Of a stretch of 50,014 bases of DNA, positions 8,601-16,448 are shown in pieces. The stretch is from Clostridia bacterium (GTDB lineage: Bacteria; Bacillota; Clostridia; Oscillospirales; CAG-272), in NCBI GenBank assembly GCA_017443595.1, contig JAFSYU010000049.1:1-50014 (forward strand). The letters are read 5' to 3'. How positions within the stretch are numbered: position 1 is the first letter of the stretch; each line of letters begins with the position of its first letter. The notes beneath the pieces are model-generated. The model did not search any database and had not been told where the DNA came from. It was given only the letters and a program-made list of their open reading frames with translations. The translations under genes were made by a program, and so were the position numbers.

Positions 8601-8658
8601 CAAAGAGGTAAACAACAAAGACGTTATAGCTCTTTTCAGAGACGTAAGCAACGCTTAA
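5635..8658 (+). CDS. Secreted GH99-like glycosidase with C-terminal dockerin
   Basis: A 1007-residue secreted protein with a GTG start behind GGAGGT. The N-terminus has a basic stretch and a hydrophobic core (about residues 22-45), read as a signal peptide. A beta-rich region follows (about 50-220). The core (about 330-650) resembles GH71/GH99-like proteins: VGIFYFLWLGTQ, EPLYGYYRSTD-x-WVIRKHMELL-x-x-AGVDFLYFD, and a VTGWNEWIAGRQ end. A further beta-sandwich domain lies at about 665-870, similar to CBM9-type modules. A linker rich in Thr, Glu and Ala (about 885-945) leads to a type I dockerin (952-1007) with two calcium loops (D-I-N-K-D-G and D-Y-N-G-D-K, each followed by V-N-N-K-D). The dockerin implies attachment to a cohesin scaffold. 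The substrate is not known; alpha-mannan is the classic GH99 substrate, but many GH99-like proteins are uncharacterised. Confidence 0.85.
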   Translation: MKRISEINNKNQSKRFSAAKRAAALFLAFCACILAGVSGGLGFDARAESGENTVVMPSYIFDFTDFETFSLDYYANCTVTTTKTGMRCTATADDPNLSIGSPAQSGKNLVWIAVKYRGKVNAAGRGAEMYFTTNKRSLSESSVIRWQWNNLSTSWNTMIFRAAVFNSVTEPVLYVRYDPLAGNGSAVTSGEWLETAYIAFFKTEADARNFDYNKYLSNKDQPAQTIITENWEKPPKSAGTEAMSKDNTTGSLKITESGDSLRISYTAAGKKYSYDLKNDASMRNGVLAGKDDLGRSQPDQFTVIDPDYVGRRWGALPTDVDSPERIIGVRGENGQRYVGIFYFLWLGTQGDWGEDPRDISKILDRYGTAAKDMDVWGNVYNTFFFAEPLYGYYRSTDTWVIRKHMELLTNAGVDFLYFDTTNNYIYETSALSIMKVCHEMNEQGYKAPQVVFYTNTNAEERVSQAYSAIYKKNMYPDTWFLLDGKPLIIAPESANINNFFTTRAPQWPNESHGSNTWPWIDWKWPQETYGVNNSEAISVSVAQHSGNGEFSTSGLYGYTNNRGRSYNGRSDSHTEDSYKLGTNLQLQFNRAITSDVPYVLVTGWNEWIAGRQEPNNKYNIRFIDTFNYEYSRDIEMSRGGYFDNYYMQLASNIAAVKGSAPIILRDDRRHINVSGSFSQWDKVVHYYTDPQGDMQDRNTVGYGGIEYKNDTGRNDITKIKVTGDTTYLYFYVECDNDIVHGTGGSWMQILLNTDNDATGWYGYDYIVNYTRKNDYTSTVAAYSGTNGAYGFKAKTDVTYQVDGNKMMVAVPLEALGINYYDRIDLQFKVIDSDKRINTMEQFYEDGDAAPLGRLNFTYKTYLSAVQSAEGSAVVPVKDRVFFEDDPETTAEETVTEPETEKETQTAETAETTAEEGSVTEPVTEAASETDAKTETDAETDEETKQAIGFVPGDINKDGDVNNKDVVELFRYVSGNTKAEDETPYDYNGDKEVNNKDVIALFRDVSNA

Positions 8659-8671
8659 AACAGCATAAAAA

Positions 8672-8704
8672 CGCGGGATCCCGGATCAAAGGGGTCCCGT
8701 TTGT
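8672..8704 (+). terminator. Intrinsic terminator after the dockerin glycosidase
   Basis: A stem of nine pairs (8674-8682 with 8691-8699, one T-G) closes an 8-base loop and is followed by a T-containing stretch. Confidence 0.65.
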
Positions 8705-8772
8705 TATTAAGTGAGGCGTTTTGCCGGTTTTTGTTCTTTATTCTTTCTTCTTTCTTCTTTATTATTTAAAAC

Positions 8773-8822
8773 GGGCGATCAGCGATCGCCCATTCAAACG
8801 GGGCGTCGAGGCGCCGCCCCCT
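8773..8822. repeat. G/C-rich palindromic element (copy 1 of a 27-bp repeat)
   Basis: Between the convergent glycosidase and ABC permease genes lies an 8-bp palindrome (8773-8780 with 8784-8791) followed by a palindromic GGGGCG...CGCCCC motif. The 27 bases at 8796-8822 are identical to 36379-36405, upstream of mutS. The preceding stretch (8730-8770) is a pyrimidine-rich run, the inverse of the AAAGAATAAA runs that accompany other elements of this type in the window. Confidence 0.6.
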
Positions 8823-8831
8823 GCATAATTA

Positions 8832-9584
8832 TTATTGCCTCTTCATCTTTACGTTGTATATGAGAATTCCCGCGGTCGTGATGACGACGGTATAGGCAAG
8901 GACGATGATAAGCGGCTTTATTATATCGTCAAATACGGCGTCGCTGCCGGAGACGATATGCTGTATGAACTGCGCGGAAGGACGGAACGGCAGGATATTC
9001 ATTACCGTTATAACGTTTTTGTTTATCCCCTCAAGCGGGAACCACATACCGCTTAAAACAGACTGACCGGATATGACGATAGACGCTATACCGCCTATCG
9101 CTTTTTCGTTGCAAAGAGAGCCGAACAAGATCCCGAATCCGATATAAAGCATAGCCGTTATAAGACTGCAAAGCACTCCCCATATCATATTGACGGAGAA
9201 GAACGACGGCTCTATTATACCCGCCGTTATAAAGAACAGCACGCTCTGCACAAGGCTGACAGGCAGCATTGCTAACATATATCCGGCAATGAATTCATAC
9301 GATCCCGCCGGCGTTACGTATAACCGTATCAAAAACGCGGACGCTCTGTCCATACTCATCAGAAGCCCGACGAAAAGCGTTAAAAACGCCTGTGAAAACG
9401 CGATTATACCCGGCGCTAAATACTGCATTTCAAACTGCGGCGTCAGGTTATGGAATATATAATAAAACAGAACAAGCAAAAACAGCGGCAGACCTAAAAG
9501 GAAAATAAGGCTTACGGGTTCACGCAGGATCTCTTTTAAATTCCTTTTTGTAAGGGCAAAAATCCTTTTTGACGCTTCCTTCAT
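8832..9584 (-). CDS. ABC-2 type transporter permease
   Basis: A 250-residue integral membrane protein with about six hydrophobic segments, beginning at about residues 22-45 (VSLIFLLGLPLFLLVLFYYI) and ending at 224-246. The overall shape and the G-x-x-F-P-L-E-G-I-N-K motif near residue 182 are typical of ABC-2 permeases such as the DrrB/YadH-type group. It starts one base after the stop of the ATPase gene (TGATATG) and must form one exporter with it. Export of a drug, lipid or peptide is typical of the family; the substrate is unknown. Confidence 0.9.
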   Translation of the reverse strand: MKEASKRIFALTKRNLKEILREPVSLIFLLGLPLFLLVLFYYIFHNLTPQFEMQYLAPGIIAFSQAFLTLFVGLLMSMDRASAFLIRLYVTPAGSYEFIAGYMLAMLPVSLVQSVLFFITAGIIEPSFFSVNMIWGVLCSLITAMLYIGFGILFGSLCNEKAIGGIASIVISGQSVLSGMWFPLEGINKNVITVMNILPFRPSAQFIQHIVSGSDAVFDDIIKPLIIVLAYTVVITTAGILIYNVKMKRQ

Positions 9585-9585
9585 A

Positions 9586-10311
9586 TCAAACGCCCTCCTC
9601 CACGGTCTTTATAAACGCGTCTTCAACGGAACTCGTTTTGGTTTTTTCAAACAGCGCGGTTTTGTCTCCGACAAAAAGCAGTTTTCCGTCTTTCATTATG
9701 CCTATCCGGTCGGAGAGGGCCTCCGCTTCTTCCATATAATGCGTCGTTAAAACTATAGTCATTTTGCCTTTGAGACTTTCTATCGCGCGCCACAGCTCGC
9801 GGCGGGCTATAACGTCAAGTCCGAGCGTCGGCTCGTCAAGGAAAAGCACTTTAGGTTCGCCGGCGAGCGCCAAAGCGATGGACAGCTTTCTCTGCCAGCC
9901 GCCCGAGAGCTGTTTTGTGCGTTTTTTCGCCACTTTGTCAAGCCCGAATATCTGATACGTACGCTTTTTTATATTCTCCGTTTCTTCCTTGCTTTTTCCG
10001 CGCATCCGGCAGTAAAACTCAAGGTTTTCGTCAACGCTGAGATTACGCGCGACGGCGGTCTGCTGCATTGAGACGTCTATTTGTTCTTTGATCTTTTTCT
10101 TGTCTTCTTTTATTGAATGACCGAGTATAAAAGCGTCGCCCGAGGTGGGTTCAGTAAGCGTAGTCAGCATTTTTATCGTCGTGGTCTTGCCCGCGCCGTT
10201 TACGCCGAGGAGCGAAAACAGCTCTCCCTCCTCTATTTCAAGGTCGAGACCGTCCACGGCGACCGTGTCCTTATACTCCTTGCGGAGCTTTTCCGTTCTT
10301 ATTGCCGCCAT
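9586..10311 (-). CDS. ABC transporter ATP-binding protein
   Basis: A 241-residue ATPase of the ABC-2/DrrA-type group. Visible motifs are Walker A GVNGAGKT (36-43), a Q-loop region near 83, the signature LSGGWQ (135-140), Walker B VLFLDE (155-160), the D-loop GLD and the H-loop in LTTHYMEEAE. It powers the permease encoded next. It starts four bases after the stop of the AbrB-type regulator, with GGGTGA just upstream, which suggests translational coupling. Confidence 0.93.
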   Translation of the reverse strand: MAAIRTEKLRKEYKDTVAVDGLDLEIEEGELFSLLGVNGAGKTTTIKMLTTLTEPTSGDAFILGHSIKEDKKKIKEQIDVSMQQTAVARNLSVDENLEFYCRMRGKSKEETENIKKRTYQIFGLDKVAKKRTKQLSGGWQRKLSIALALAGEPKVLFLDEPTLGLDVIARRELWRAIESLKGKMTIVLTTHYMEEAEALSDRIGIMKDGKLLFVGDKTALFEKTKTSSVEDAFIKTVEEGV

Positions 10312-10315
10312 ACCG

Positions 10316-10504
10316 TCACCCCATAAGTTTATAAAATTCCGTGTCTTTTATAAGAGCGATCCCGCGCGTTTTATCTCCCATTACCATAAGCGTGTCTCCC
10401 TCTTTTATATCGAACATCCTGCGCGCCTCTGCAGGTACGGTTATCTGACCTTTCGGTCCGACCTTGACGCTTACTATAAAGCGGTCTTCATTTACTTCTT
10501 TCAC
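10316..10504 (-). CDS. AbrB/SpoVT/MazE-type transcription regulator
   Basis: A 62-residue swapped-hairpin DNA-binding protein. The core V-x-V-G-P-K-G-Q-I-T-V-P-A-E-A-R-R-x-F is the standard AbrB/MazE motif, and D-I-K-E-G-D-x-L follows. It starts with GTG behind TAGGAGGC. It is the first gene of a three-gene minus-strand operon with the ABC exporter, so it probably regulates this exporter and itself. No toxin gene accompanies it, so an antitoxin role is unlikely. Confidence 0.88.
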   Translation of the reverse strand: MKEVNEDRFIVSVKVGPKGQITVPAEARRMFDIKEGDTLMVMGDKTRGIALIKDTEFYKLMG

Positions 10505-10521
10505 GGTTGCCTCCTAAATTA

Positions 10522-10548
10522 TTACTTTTCTTACTTTTCCTACTTATT
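10522..10548 (-). promoter_or_regulatory. Tandem 9-bp repeats, candidate operator of the AbrB-type regulator
   Basis: Three 9-bp units lie head to tail at 10522-10530, 10531-10539 (identical TTACTTTTC on the plus strand) and 10540-10548 (CTACTTATT, related). They lie between the -10 box and the ribosome site of the regulator's own gene, overlapping the -10 box (10546-10551). A similar TTACTTTTT is found at 10604-10612, near the divergent promoter. This fits an autoregulatory binding site; it is an inference from position and repetition. Confidence 0.5.
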
Positions 10549-10574
10549 TTACATCAAAAAAATGCGTTTGTCAA
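10546..10574 (-). promoter_or_regulatory. Sigma-A promoter of the AbrB-ABC operon
   Basis: On the minus strand TTGACA (10569-10574) and TAAAAT (10546-10551) are 17 bp apart, about 40 bp before the GTG start at 10504. Confidence 0.8.
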
Positions 10575-10623
10575 TATATGCGGAAAAATATACCGTAAAA
10601 ATTTTACTTTTTTTATAAAACCG

Positions 10624-10653
10624 GTTGCAAAACGCATCAAAACGTGATATTAT
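10624..10653 (+). promoter_or_regulatory. Sigma-A promoter with extended -10
   Basis: TTGCAA (10624-10629) and TATTAT (10648-10653), 18 bp apart, with TGA just before the -10 (extended -10 type). It is divergent from the AbrB operon promoter and drives the small membrane protein at 10718. Confidence 0.7.
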
Positions 10654-10717
10654 TTATATAGTGTTACCGGCAGCGTTATTTTGCCGGCGGCAGAATTTAT
10701 TGTTAGGAGTTATTATT

Positions 10718-11089
10718 ATGGCAAATATTTTTGACACGAAGGACCACACCGCGGAGTTTGACGGCGAAGATATCAAAAAGAACAAAATAATGGGCATTTT
10801 CGCTTATATTTCCTGGCTGGTGCTTATTCCGCTTTTTGCCGCCAAGGATTCAAAATGGGCGCGTTTCCACGCAAATAACGGTCTGATCCTCGCTATACTT
10901 GAGATAGGCACGTGGGTCGTTTTCGGACTTCTCGGCATGATCCCGTACGTAGGATTCATATTCTGGATCATAGGCTGGACGGTAAGCGCGGTGCCGATAG
11001 TTCTTTCCGTTTTCGGCGTCATAAACGCCGTACAGGGCAAAGCAAAGGATCTTCCCGTAATAGGCGGAAAGATAAAAATACTTAAATAA
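10718..11089 (+). CDS. Small DUF4870-like membrane protein
   Basis: A 123-residue protein with three hydrophobic segments after a short charged N-terminus. The pattern IMGIFAYISWLVLIPLFA, then K-W-A-R-F-H-A-N-N-G-L-I-L, then a long segment ending in V-F-G-V-I-N-A-V-Q-G-K is typical of the DUF4870 family of small membrane proteins. The start at 10718 is chosen for the TTAGGAGT site 8 bp upstream. It is a single-gene unit with its own promoter and terminator. The function of the family is unknown. Confidence 0.82.
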   Translation: MANIFDTKDHTAEFDGEDIKKNKIMGIFAYISWLVLIPLFAAKDSKWARFHANNGLILAILEIGTWVVFGLLGMIPYVGFIFWIIGWTVSAVPIVLSVFGVINAVQGKAKDLPVIGGKIKILK

Positions 11090-11103
11090 ACCCTCTCTCC
11101 TCA

Positions 11104-11132
11104 GCCTCCGGAAAAAAGCCGGAGGCTTTTTT
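11104..11132 (+). terminator. Intrinsic terminator
   Basis: A perfect 8-bp stem (11104-11111 with 11119-11126) and six T follow the DUF4870-like gene. Confidence 0.92.
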
Positions 11133-11246
11133 AACTCTAAACTCTTATCTTTATCCCTCCTTCCGCGCTTGTGAAGCGGGCGTTTTGCGTTTTTATTTAT
11201 TATTTCAAATCTTACAACGAAAATTCAAGATTTTTTTATATATATA

Positions 11247-11255
11247 TGATATAAT
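11247..11255 (+). promoter_or_regulatory. Extended -10 promoter of the ABC-GldG operon
   Basis: TGATATAAT provides a consensus -10 (11250-11255) with an extended TGn. The -35 region is poor (TTCAAG, 20 bp upstream), in an AT-rich run, so the extended -10 may compensate. It lies 35 bp before the ATPase start. Confidence 0.55.
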
Positions 11256-11289
11256 ATATGCTGAGTTAATATCCGGAAAGGGCGTAAAA

Positions 11290-12216
11290 ATGATAAAAAT
11301 TGAGCACTTAACAAAATATTACGGAAACAATCCCGCGGTAAACGATATTTCGTTCTCCGTCGGAGAGGGAGAAGTGGTCGGATTTTTGGGACCGAACGGC
11401 GCCGGAAAATCCACAACGATGAACATGCTTACGGGCTATCTCTCGTCCACTTCCGGAAAATGCCTGATAAACGGCATAGACATACTTGAAAATCCGTCAG
11501 AGGCAAAACGTCTGATAGGATTTCTGCCGGAACAGCCGCCGCTTTATTACGATATGACGACAAGAGAATATCTTGATTTCATTTTCGATCTGAAGCGCTG
11601 CACGTTAAACAAACGTGAGCATATAGACGAGATAATAGGCATAATGGGCCTGGGCGAAATGGAAAAGCGCCTCATAGGGCAGCTTTCCAAAGGCTTCAAG
11701 CAGCGCGTCGGTATAGCCGGCGCCATAGTATCAAATCCGAAGATACTTATATTCGACGAGCCGACGATAGGGCTTGATCCGCGGCAGATAATAGAGATAC
11801 GCGAGCTTATACGCACGCTGTCGAAAGATCACACGATAATCCTGTCAACTCACATACTCCCGGAGGTCCAGGCGGTATGCGACAGGATAATAATAATAGA
11901 TCGCGGCAAGCTCATAGCGGACGAAAAAACGGACAATATAAATTCGTTAGCGGACGAAAACCGCCGCTTTACGGTACAGATACTCGCCCCGAAAGGCGAG
12001 GCGCTGACGTTTCTGCGCAAGACCGAGGGCGCGGCAAAAGTCGATTATCTTTCTTCGGCTAAAGACGGATCGTCGCTGTTTATGATACAGTGCAAAAAAG
12101 GTTACGATCTGCGGCGCACGCTGTTTTACGCTTTAGCGGAAAAACGCTGGCCGATACTTGAGATGAGCACCGTCGGCGCTTCTCTTGAAGACATCTTCAT
12201 AGCGCTGACAAAGTAA
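11290..12216 (+). CDS. ABC transporter ATPase (GldA/NatA-like)
   Basis: A 308-residue ATPase. Motifs: Walker A GPNGAGKS (34-41), signature LSKGF (132-136), Walker B ILIFDE (152-157), D-loop GLDP and H-loop in LSTHILPEVQ. A C-terminal extension of about 90 residues is as in GldA-like ATPases. The start at 11290 follows the canonical N-terminus MIKIEHLTKYYG. With the next three genes it forms the ABC ATPase-permease-GldG-DUF4340 cluster that is found in many Bacteroidota (gliding motility GldAFG) and also in Firmicutes, where its substrate is unknown. Confidence 0.92.
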   Translation: MIKIEHLTKYYGNNPAVNDISFSVGEGEVVGFLGPNGAGKSTTMNMLTGYLSSTSGKCLINGIDILENPSEAKRLIGFLPEQPPLYYDMTTREYLDFIFDLKRCTLNKREHIDEIIGIMGLGEMEKRLIGQLSKGFKQRVGIAGAIVSNPKILIFDEPTIGLDPRQIIEIRELIRTLSKDHTIILSTHILPEVQAVCDRIIIIDRGKLIADEKTDNINSLADENRRFTVQILAPKGEALTFLRKTEGAAKVDYLSSAKDGSSLFMIQCKKGYDLRRTLFYALAEKRWPILEMSTVGASLEDIFIALTK

Positions 12217-12230
12217 GGAGGTATAAGGAT

Positions 12231-12938
12231 ATGCTTGCAATATATAAGCGTGAGATGAGGGCATATTTCACCACCTTCATCGGTTACGTTTTCATAGCTA
12301 CGTTTCTTCTCGTTTCAAGCATCATATTCGTTTTGACTACGCTTTCACAGGGAGAAGCCGCGGACGTTACGTCTTACTATACGCTCGTTATGTTCGCGTT
12401 CGCTATACTTATACCGCTTCTTACGATGAAGCTGTTTGCGGACGAAAAAAGGTTAAGGACGGAAATACTGCTTCTTACGAGCCCCGTGACGCTTCTCGGC
12501 ATAATAACGGCAAAATTCCTTGCCGCGCTGACCGTTTTCGCGTCCACGTTCGCGCTTTCCTGCGTAAACCTGATACCGCTTTATATGTACGGCAGTCAGA
12601 ACACGGCGGTAATTATAGGAAACGTCATATCCGTGCTTCTTGTCGGCTGCGCGTTCATCGCCGTGGGCGTGTTCATGTCTTGCCTTACGGAAAATCAGCT
12701 CGTAGCCGCGGTAACGACTATAGCGGCAATAGCGCTTTTCCTCGTTATAGGTATGTATTCAAGCGGCATAGGCTTTGCGCCTTTGCGCGTAGTGCTTGAT
12801 TTCTTATCCGTATTCAACCGCTTTACGTATTTCACCTACGGCGTTATCGACTGGTCGGCTCTGATATACTACGCCTCCATCTCGTTCGTGTTCCTTTTCC
12901 TTACGGTAAGGGTATATGAGCGCAGACGCTGGGCCTGA
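12231..12938 (+). CDS. ABC-2 family permease (GldF-like)
   Basis: A 235-residue membrane protein with six hydrophobic helices, beginning with MLAIYKREMRAYFTTFIGYV, which is the typical start of GldF-like permeases (a short amphipathic segment, then helix 1). A strong AAGGAGGT ribosome site lies 9 bp upstream. It follows the ATPase by 14 bp and precedes the GldG-like gene by 20 bp. Confidence 0.92.
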   Translation: MLAIYKREMRAYFTTFIGYVFIATFLLVSSIIFVLTTLSQGEAADVTSYYTLVMFAFAILIPLLTMKLFADEKRLRTEILLLTSPVTLLGIITAKFLAALTVFASTFALSCVNLIPLYMYGSQNTAVIIGNVISVLLVGCAFIAVGVFMSCLTENQLVAAVTTIAAIALFLVIGMYSSGIGFAPLRVVLDFLSVFNRFTYFTYGVIDWSALIYYASISFVFLFLTVRVYERRRWA

Positions 12939-12958
12939 TCCGGAAAGGAGGCAGAAAA

Positions 12959-14545
12959 ATGAAGAACAATACGAACAATACGGAAAACGCGGCGAAAAAA
13001 GTTCAGCTTAAACGCCGTCTCAAATACGGCGGCCTGTCCGTGGCGCTGTCCGCTGTCGTCATAGCCGTCGTCATAATGGCAAACGTAATAATAACGTCTT
13101 TTATAAGGACAAACAATTTCTATACGGACCTTACCGGCTCCGGACTGTTCACGCTGTCCGACGAAGCAAAGGATTATCTTAAACAGGTAAAGGCGCCTAT
13201 CACGATCAAATTCGCGGTCCCGCTCGATACCATAAAATCAAATTCACAGCTGTTTATGGTATATCTGACCGCCACGCAGTTCAGCCGCGCGTCAAAGGAA
13301 GAGGATAAAAACGGCGAGATACCGGATATAACGGTTGAATACTTTGACTCTTATAAATATCCGGCGCAGTTTGAAAAATACAAACAGCTCACTTCAAGCA
13401 GCGAATGGCAGTCTACAAACGTCATAATAGAAAGCACCTACGAGGAAGAAAACGGTGAAGAGGCGGCTCTGCCCGTCGTATATTCCATAAATTCCTTCTT
13501 CACCACGTCAGACAGCAAGACCGTGGGCTTCAACGGCGAAAGAAGATTCCTCCTGGCGTTTTTACAGCTTGCCGGAGTAGAGCAGCCCGTCGTCGTGTTC
13601 ACGACCGGCCACGGCGAGCCGATAGGCACGTCCCCGTCCGATACGGCAAACCAGTACACCGACTTTATGAATATGTTTGAAGAGCTCGGTTTCAAGATAA
13701 AGTATTCCGATCTTGCGCACGAGGAGCTTGACAAAGACTGCCGTCTTATAGTCATACTCGATCCGCAGCGCGATTTCATAAGCAAGGATCTTACCTCGCT
13801 TGAAAATACGTCCGAGCTTGACAAAGTTGCGGATTTCGTATCAAATCACGGCTCCATAATGGTATTTTTGGGTCCGACCGGCTATGAATACACGAATTTG
13901 AGCCACTATCTTGAAGAATGGGGCGTCAAAGTCCATACGACGTACACGATAGAGGACAGCGTCAACACGTTGTCTTCGGACGACAGGAGCTTCTCCGTTG
14001 TCTACACGAAAGACGGCTTGGGCGCGTCCGTACAGCAGAATTACAGAAATCTGCGTACAAAATTCCAGCACGCTTCGCCCGTACAGATTCTTTTCTCCGA
14101 AAAGAGCGAAACGTCGTCAATGAACATAACAAGCACGTTCCGCACCTCGTCCGCCGCAAAAGCGTACGCTTCCGATACGGACGTCCTCACCCCTTCGGAT
14201 ATAGGCAAAGCGGACGGATTTGATCTGTTTGTCGTATCAAGCAAGCTGAAATACGAAAACAACGAGGATTATTATTCATACGTTCTTACCTGCGGCTGCC
14301 CGGAGATGCTCAAATACTGCGGCTCCCAGGCTTACGCAAACAGAGGTATACTGAACGTAATGCTCACAAGGATACCGCTCCTTAAAATGCCGGTGGATAT
14401 AGACTACAAACGGCTTGAAGATTACGGACTTACCTCCGTTACAAGCAACGCGGTAAGAGGCTGGACCATAGTTCTTGCCATCGTGATGCCGGTCGTAACG
14501 CTCGGCATAGGCACCGTGGTAGTCATAAGAAGAAAGAGACGCTGA
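12959..14545 (+). CDS. GldG-like ABC transporter auxiliary protein
   Basis: A 528-residue protein with an N-terminal membrane helix (about 25-50), a large extracellular domain and a C-terminal helix (about 498-522) followed by a basic tail. The segment NNFYTDLTGSGLFTLSDEAKDYL and the VVVFTTGHGEP motif are characteristic of the GldG/ABC-type uncharacterised transport system domain. It would sit on the outer side of the membrane next to the permease. AAAGGAGG precedes the start. Function in Firmicutes is unknown. Confidence 0.9.
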   Translation: MKNNTNNTENAAKKVQLKRRLKYGGLSVALSAVVIAVVIMANVIITSFIRTNNFYTDLTGSGLFTLSDEAKDYLKQVKAPITIKFAVPLDTIKSNSQLFMVYLTATQFSRASKEEDKNGEIPDITVEYFDSYKYPAQFEKYKQLTSSSEWQSTNVIIESTYEEENGEEAALPVVYSINSFFTTSDSKTVGFNGERRFLLAFLQLAGVEQPVVVFTTGHGEPIGTSPSDTANQYTDFMNMFEELGFKIKYSDLAHEELDKDCRLIVILDPQRDFISKDLTSLENTSELDKVADFVSNHGSIMVFLGPTGYEYTNLSHYLEEWGVKVHTTYTIEDSVNTLSSDDRSFSVVYTKDGLGASVQQNYRNLRTKFQHASPVQILFSEKSETSSMNITSTFRTSSAAKAYASDTDVLTPSDIGKADGFDLFVVSSKLKYENNEDYYSYVLTCGCPEMLKYCGSQAYANRGILNVMLTRIPLLKMPVDIDYKRLEDYGLTSVTSNAVRGWTIVLAIVMPVVTLGIGTVVVIRRKRR

Positions 14546-14546
14546 T

Positions 14547-16418
14547 ATGTCAGATAACGAAAAACAAAACGATCTGGAAGAACAAAACGTTTCAAAAGAT
14601 CCTGAAGAAGAAATAAACGAAGCCGATTCCGAGCTGCACCGCATCATATACGGCGGAGAATACTCGGAATACGGCGACGCGCTCGGCTCCGAAGAGGAGG
14701 AGGAAGAGCAGGCTCCCAAAATGAAGCTGCGCACGTTCTCCTCAAAGGAAGCGGCTCCGGGCACAAAAAAAATAAAAACGGAAAGCAAAAAAAAGCTGAC
14801 GCTGATAATAGTCATATCCGCGGTCATAGTCGCCGCGGTGGCGCTTGTGCTCGTTTTCGCGCCGGGCTGGTTCAAGACAGAGGTCGAGACGCCGCCCACG
14901 CTGTACGACGGTGAAGTCTTATCCGGCAGCAAGCGCATCATGATGTTTGAGCAGATACCGCGTGAGCGCATACAGACTATAGAGGTGCATAACCGGTACG
15001 GCGATTACACCGCGTACTACAACGCGGAAACGGAGAGCTTCTGCTTTTTAGGACTTGAAGGCACGCCGTATAACGAGGAGCTTTTCTCACAGCTCGTCGT
15101 CGCGTCCGGCTTCCCGCTCATTTCCGACAGATTTCTGCCGACGGACGAGCGCGCGCCGCTTGAAGAATACGGCTTGGGAGAAAACGACGAAAAAGCCTAC
15201 TATATAATAACAACAAGAGCAACGGAAGACGCGCCTTCCGTATCTTATAAGGTATATATCGGAAAGCCGTCGCTTACGGAAAACTACTACTACTGCATGG
15301 TGGACGGCAGAGATATAGTATATATCCTTGAGCAGTCTATAAAAACCACGCTTTTATCTGACGTCAAGTCGCTTCTGACGCCTATACTGACGTACCCGAT
15401 AGAAGACAACTCATATCTTACGAACATATCCGATATAATGATTTTAAGAAACGGCAAGCTGTTTGTAAAGATAAGATATCAGGATACGGAGGCAAACGTG
15501 CCCGGCGTTGAACTGTACGGCGTTACCGTTCCGTATATCGTAACGGAGCCCGTGGAATACGACGCGTCCACGCAGATGATGACTTCCATGATAGGTCAGA
15601 TAGTGAATATGACCGGCTCGGAGCTGCTTGAATACAACATTTACGATACGGTCCTTCTGACAGATGAAAACGGCGATTCGGTCCTTGACGAAAACGGAGA
15701 ACAGGATCACGACTACGTTATGAAGCCGGAAATCGCTGAAAAATACGGTTTTGTTGATCCGGCGTACGATATTTACTACTGCTACGTCACCCCGGACGGC
15801 GCGCCGCTTGACATAATGGTATCCGTATCGGAGCTTCAGCGCGGAGAGGACGGGTCCGAGTTCTACTACGTTGCTTCAATGCTGTTCAACACCATTGCAA
15901 AAATGGACGCAAGCTCGCTTTCGTTCCTTAAATGGCCGCTTATGGAATACCTTGACAAGCCGGTTTTCAGCGTTAATATAGACAAGGTAAGCCGCATAAA
16001 GATAACCGCCGCGGACAAAAACTACGATTTTGAGCTTACCGGCACGGGCGACGGACTTGTCGCCGTTGAGTCGGCAAACGGACGTACCGTTTTCAAAGGC
16101 GACGACAAAGAGGTCGGAACAAACCACGGCATACGCAATTTCAGAAAGTTCTACCAGACTATTTTAAGCATAAACCGCGAGGATTTCACCGAAGAACCGC
16201 ACGAGGATGAAAGAGCGCTTATTCTGCAGCTTGACGTCACGTTCAGGGACGGCTCCGTAAGGACTTACAAGTTTTACTCGTATTCAGAAAGACGCTGTTT
16301 CATGACGGTAAACGACAGGGGTGAATTCTACGTCCTGCGCTCCATGATACGCAAGCTCGTATCCGACGCGGATAAACTGCTGTCGTATCAGACGGTAGAT
16401 CCCAACGCGGACAACTGA
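14547..16418 (+). CDS. DUF4340 membrane-anchored protein
   Basis: A 623-residue protein that starts one base after the stop of the GldG-like gene. It has an acidic cytosolic N-terminus (about 1-80), one membrane helix (about 86-107) and a large extracellular part with repeated beta-strand modules typical of DUF4340 proteins, such as the VELYGVTVPYIV segment and K-I-T-A-A-D-K-N-Y-D-F-E-L. DUF4340 proteins almost always accompany the GldAFG-type ABC genes. It is most probably a structural or substrate-handling partner of that ABC system. Confidence 0.85.
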   Translation: MSDNEKQNDLEEQNVSKDPEEEINEADSELHRIIYGGEYSEYGDALGSEEEEEEQAPKMKLRTFSSKEAAPGTKKIKTESKKKLTLIIVISAVIVAAVALVLVFAPGWFKTEVETPPTLYDGEVLSGSKRIMMFEQIPRERIQTIEVHNRYGDYTAYYNAETESFCFLGLEGTPYNEELFSQLVVASGFPLISDRFLPTDERAPLEEYGLGENDEKAYYIITTRATEDAPSVSYKVYIGKPSLTENYYYCMVDGRDIVYILEQSIKTTLLSDVKSLLTPILTYPIEDNSYLTNISDIMILRNGKLFVKIRYQDTEANVPGVELYGVTVPYIVTEPVEYDASTQMMTSMIGQIVNMTGSELLEYNIYDTVLLTDENGDSVLDENGEQDHDYVMKPEIAEKYGFVDPAYDIYYCYVTPDGAPLDIMVSVSELQRGEDGSEFYYVASMLFNTIAKMDASSLSFLKWPLMEYLDKPVFSVNIDKVSRIKITAADKNYDFELTGTGDGLVAVESANGRTVFKGDDKEVGTNHGIRNFRKFYQTILSINREDFTEEPHEDERALILQLDVTFRDGSVRTYKFYSYSERRCFMTVNDRGEFYVLRSMIRKLVSDADKLLSYQTVDPNADN

Positions 16419-16448
16419 TACGCGTTAAAACCCCGAAAGGAAAAGGAA

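Noticed and set aside
10316..10504. MazE-type antitoxin of a toxin-antitoxin pair
   Set aside because: No toxin gene lies next to it; the neighbours form an ABC exporter.
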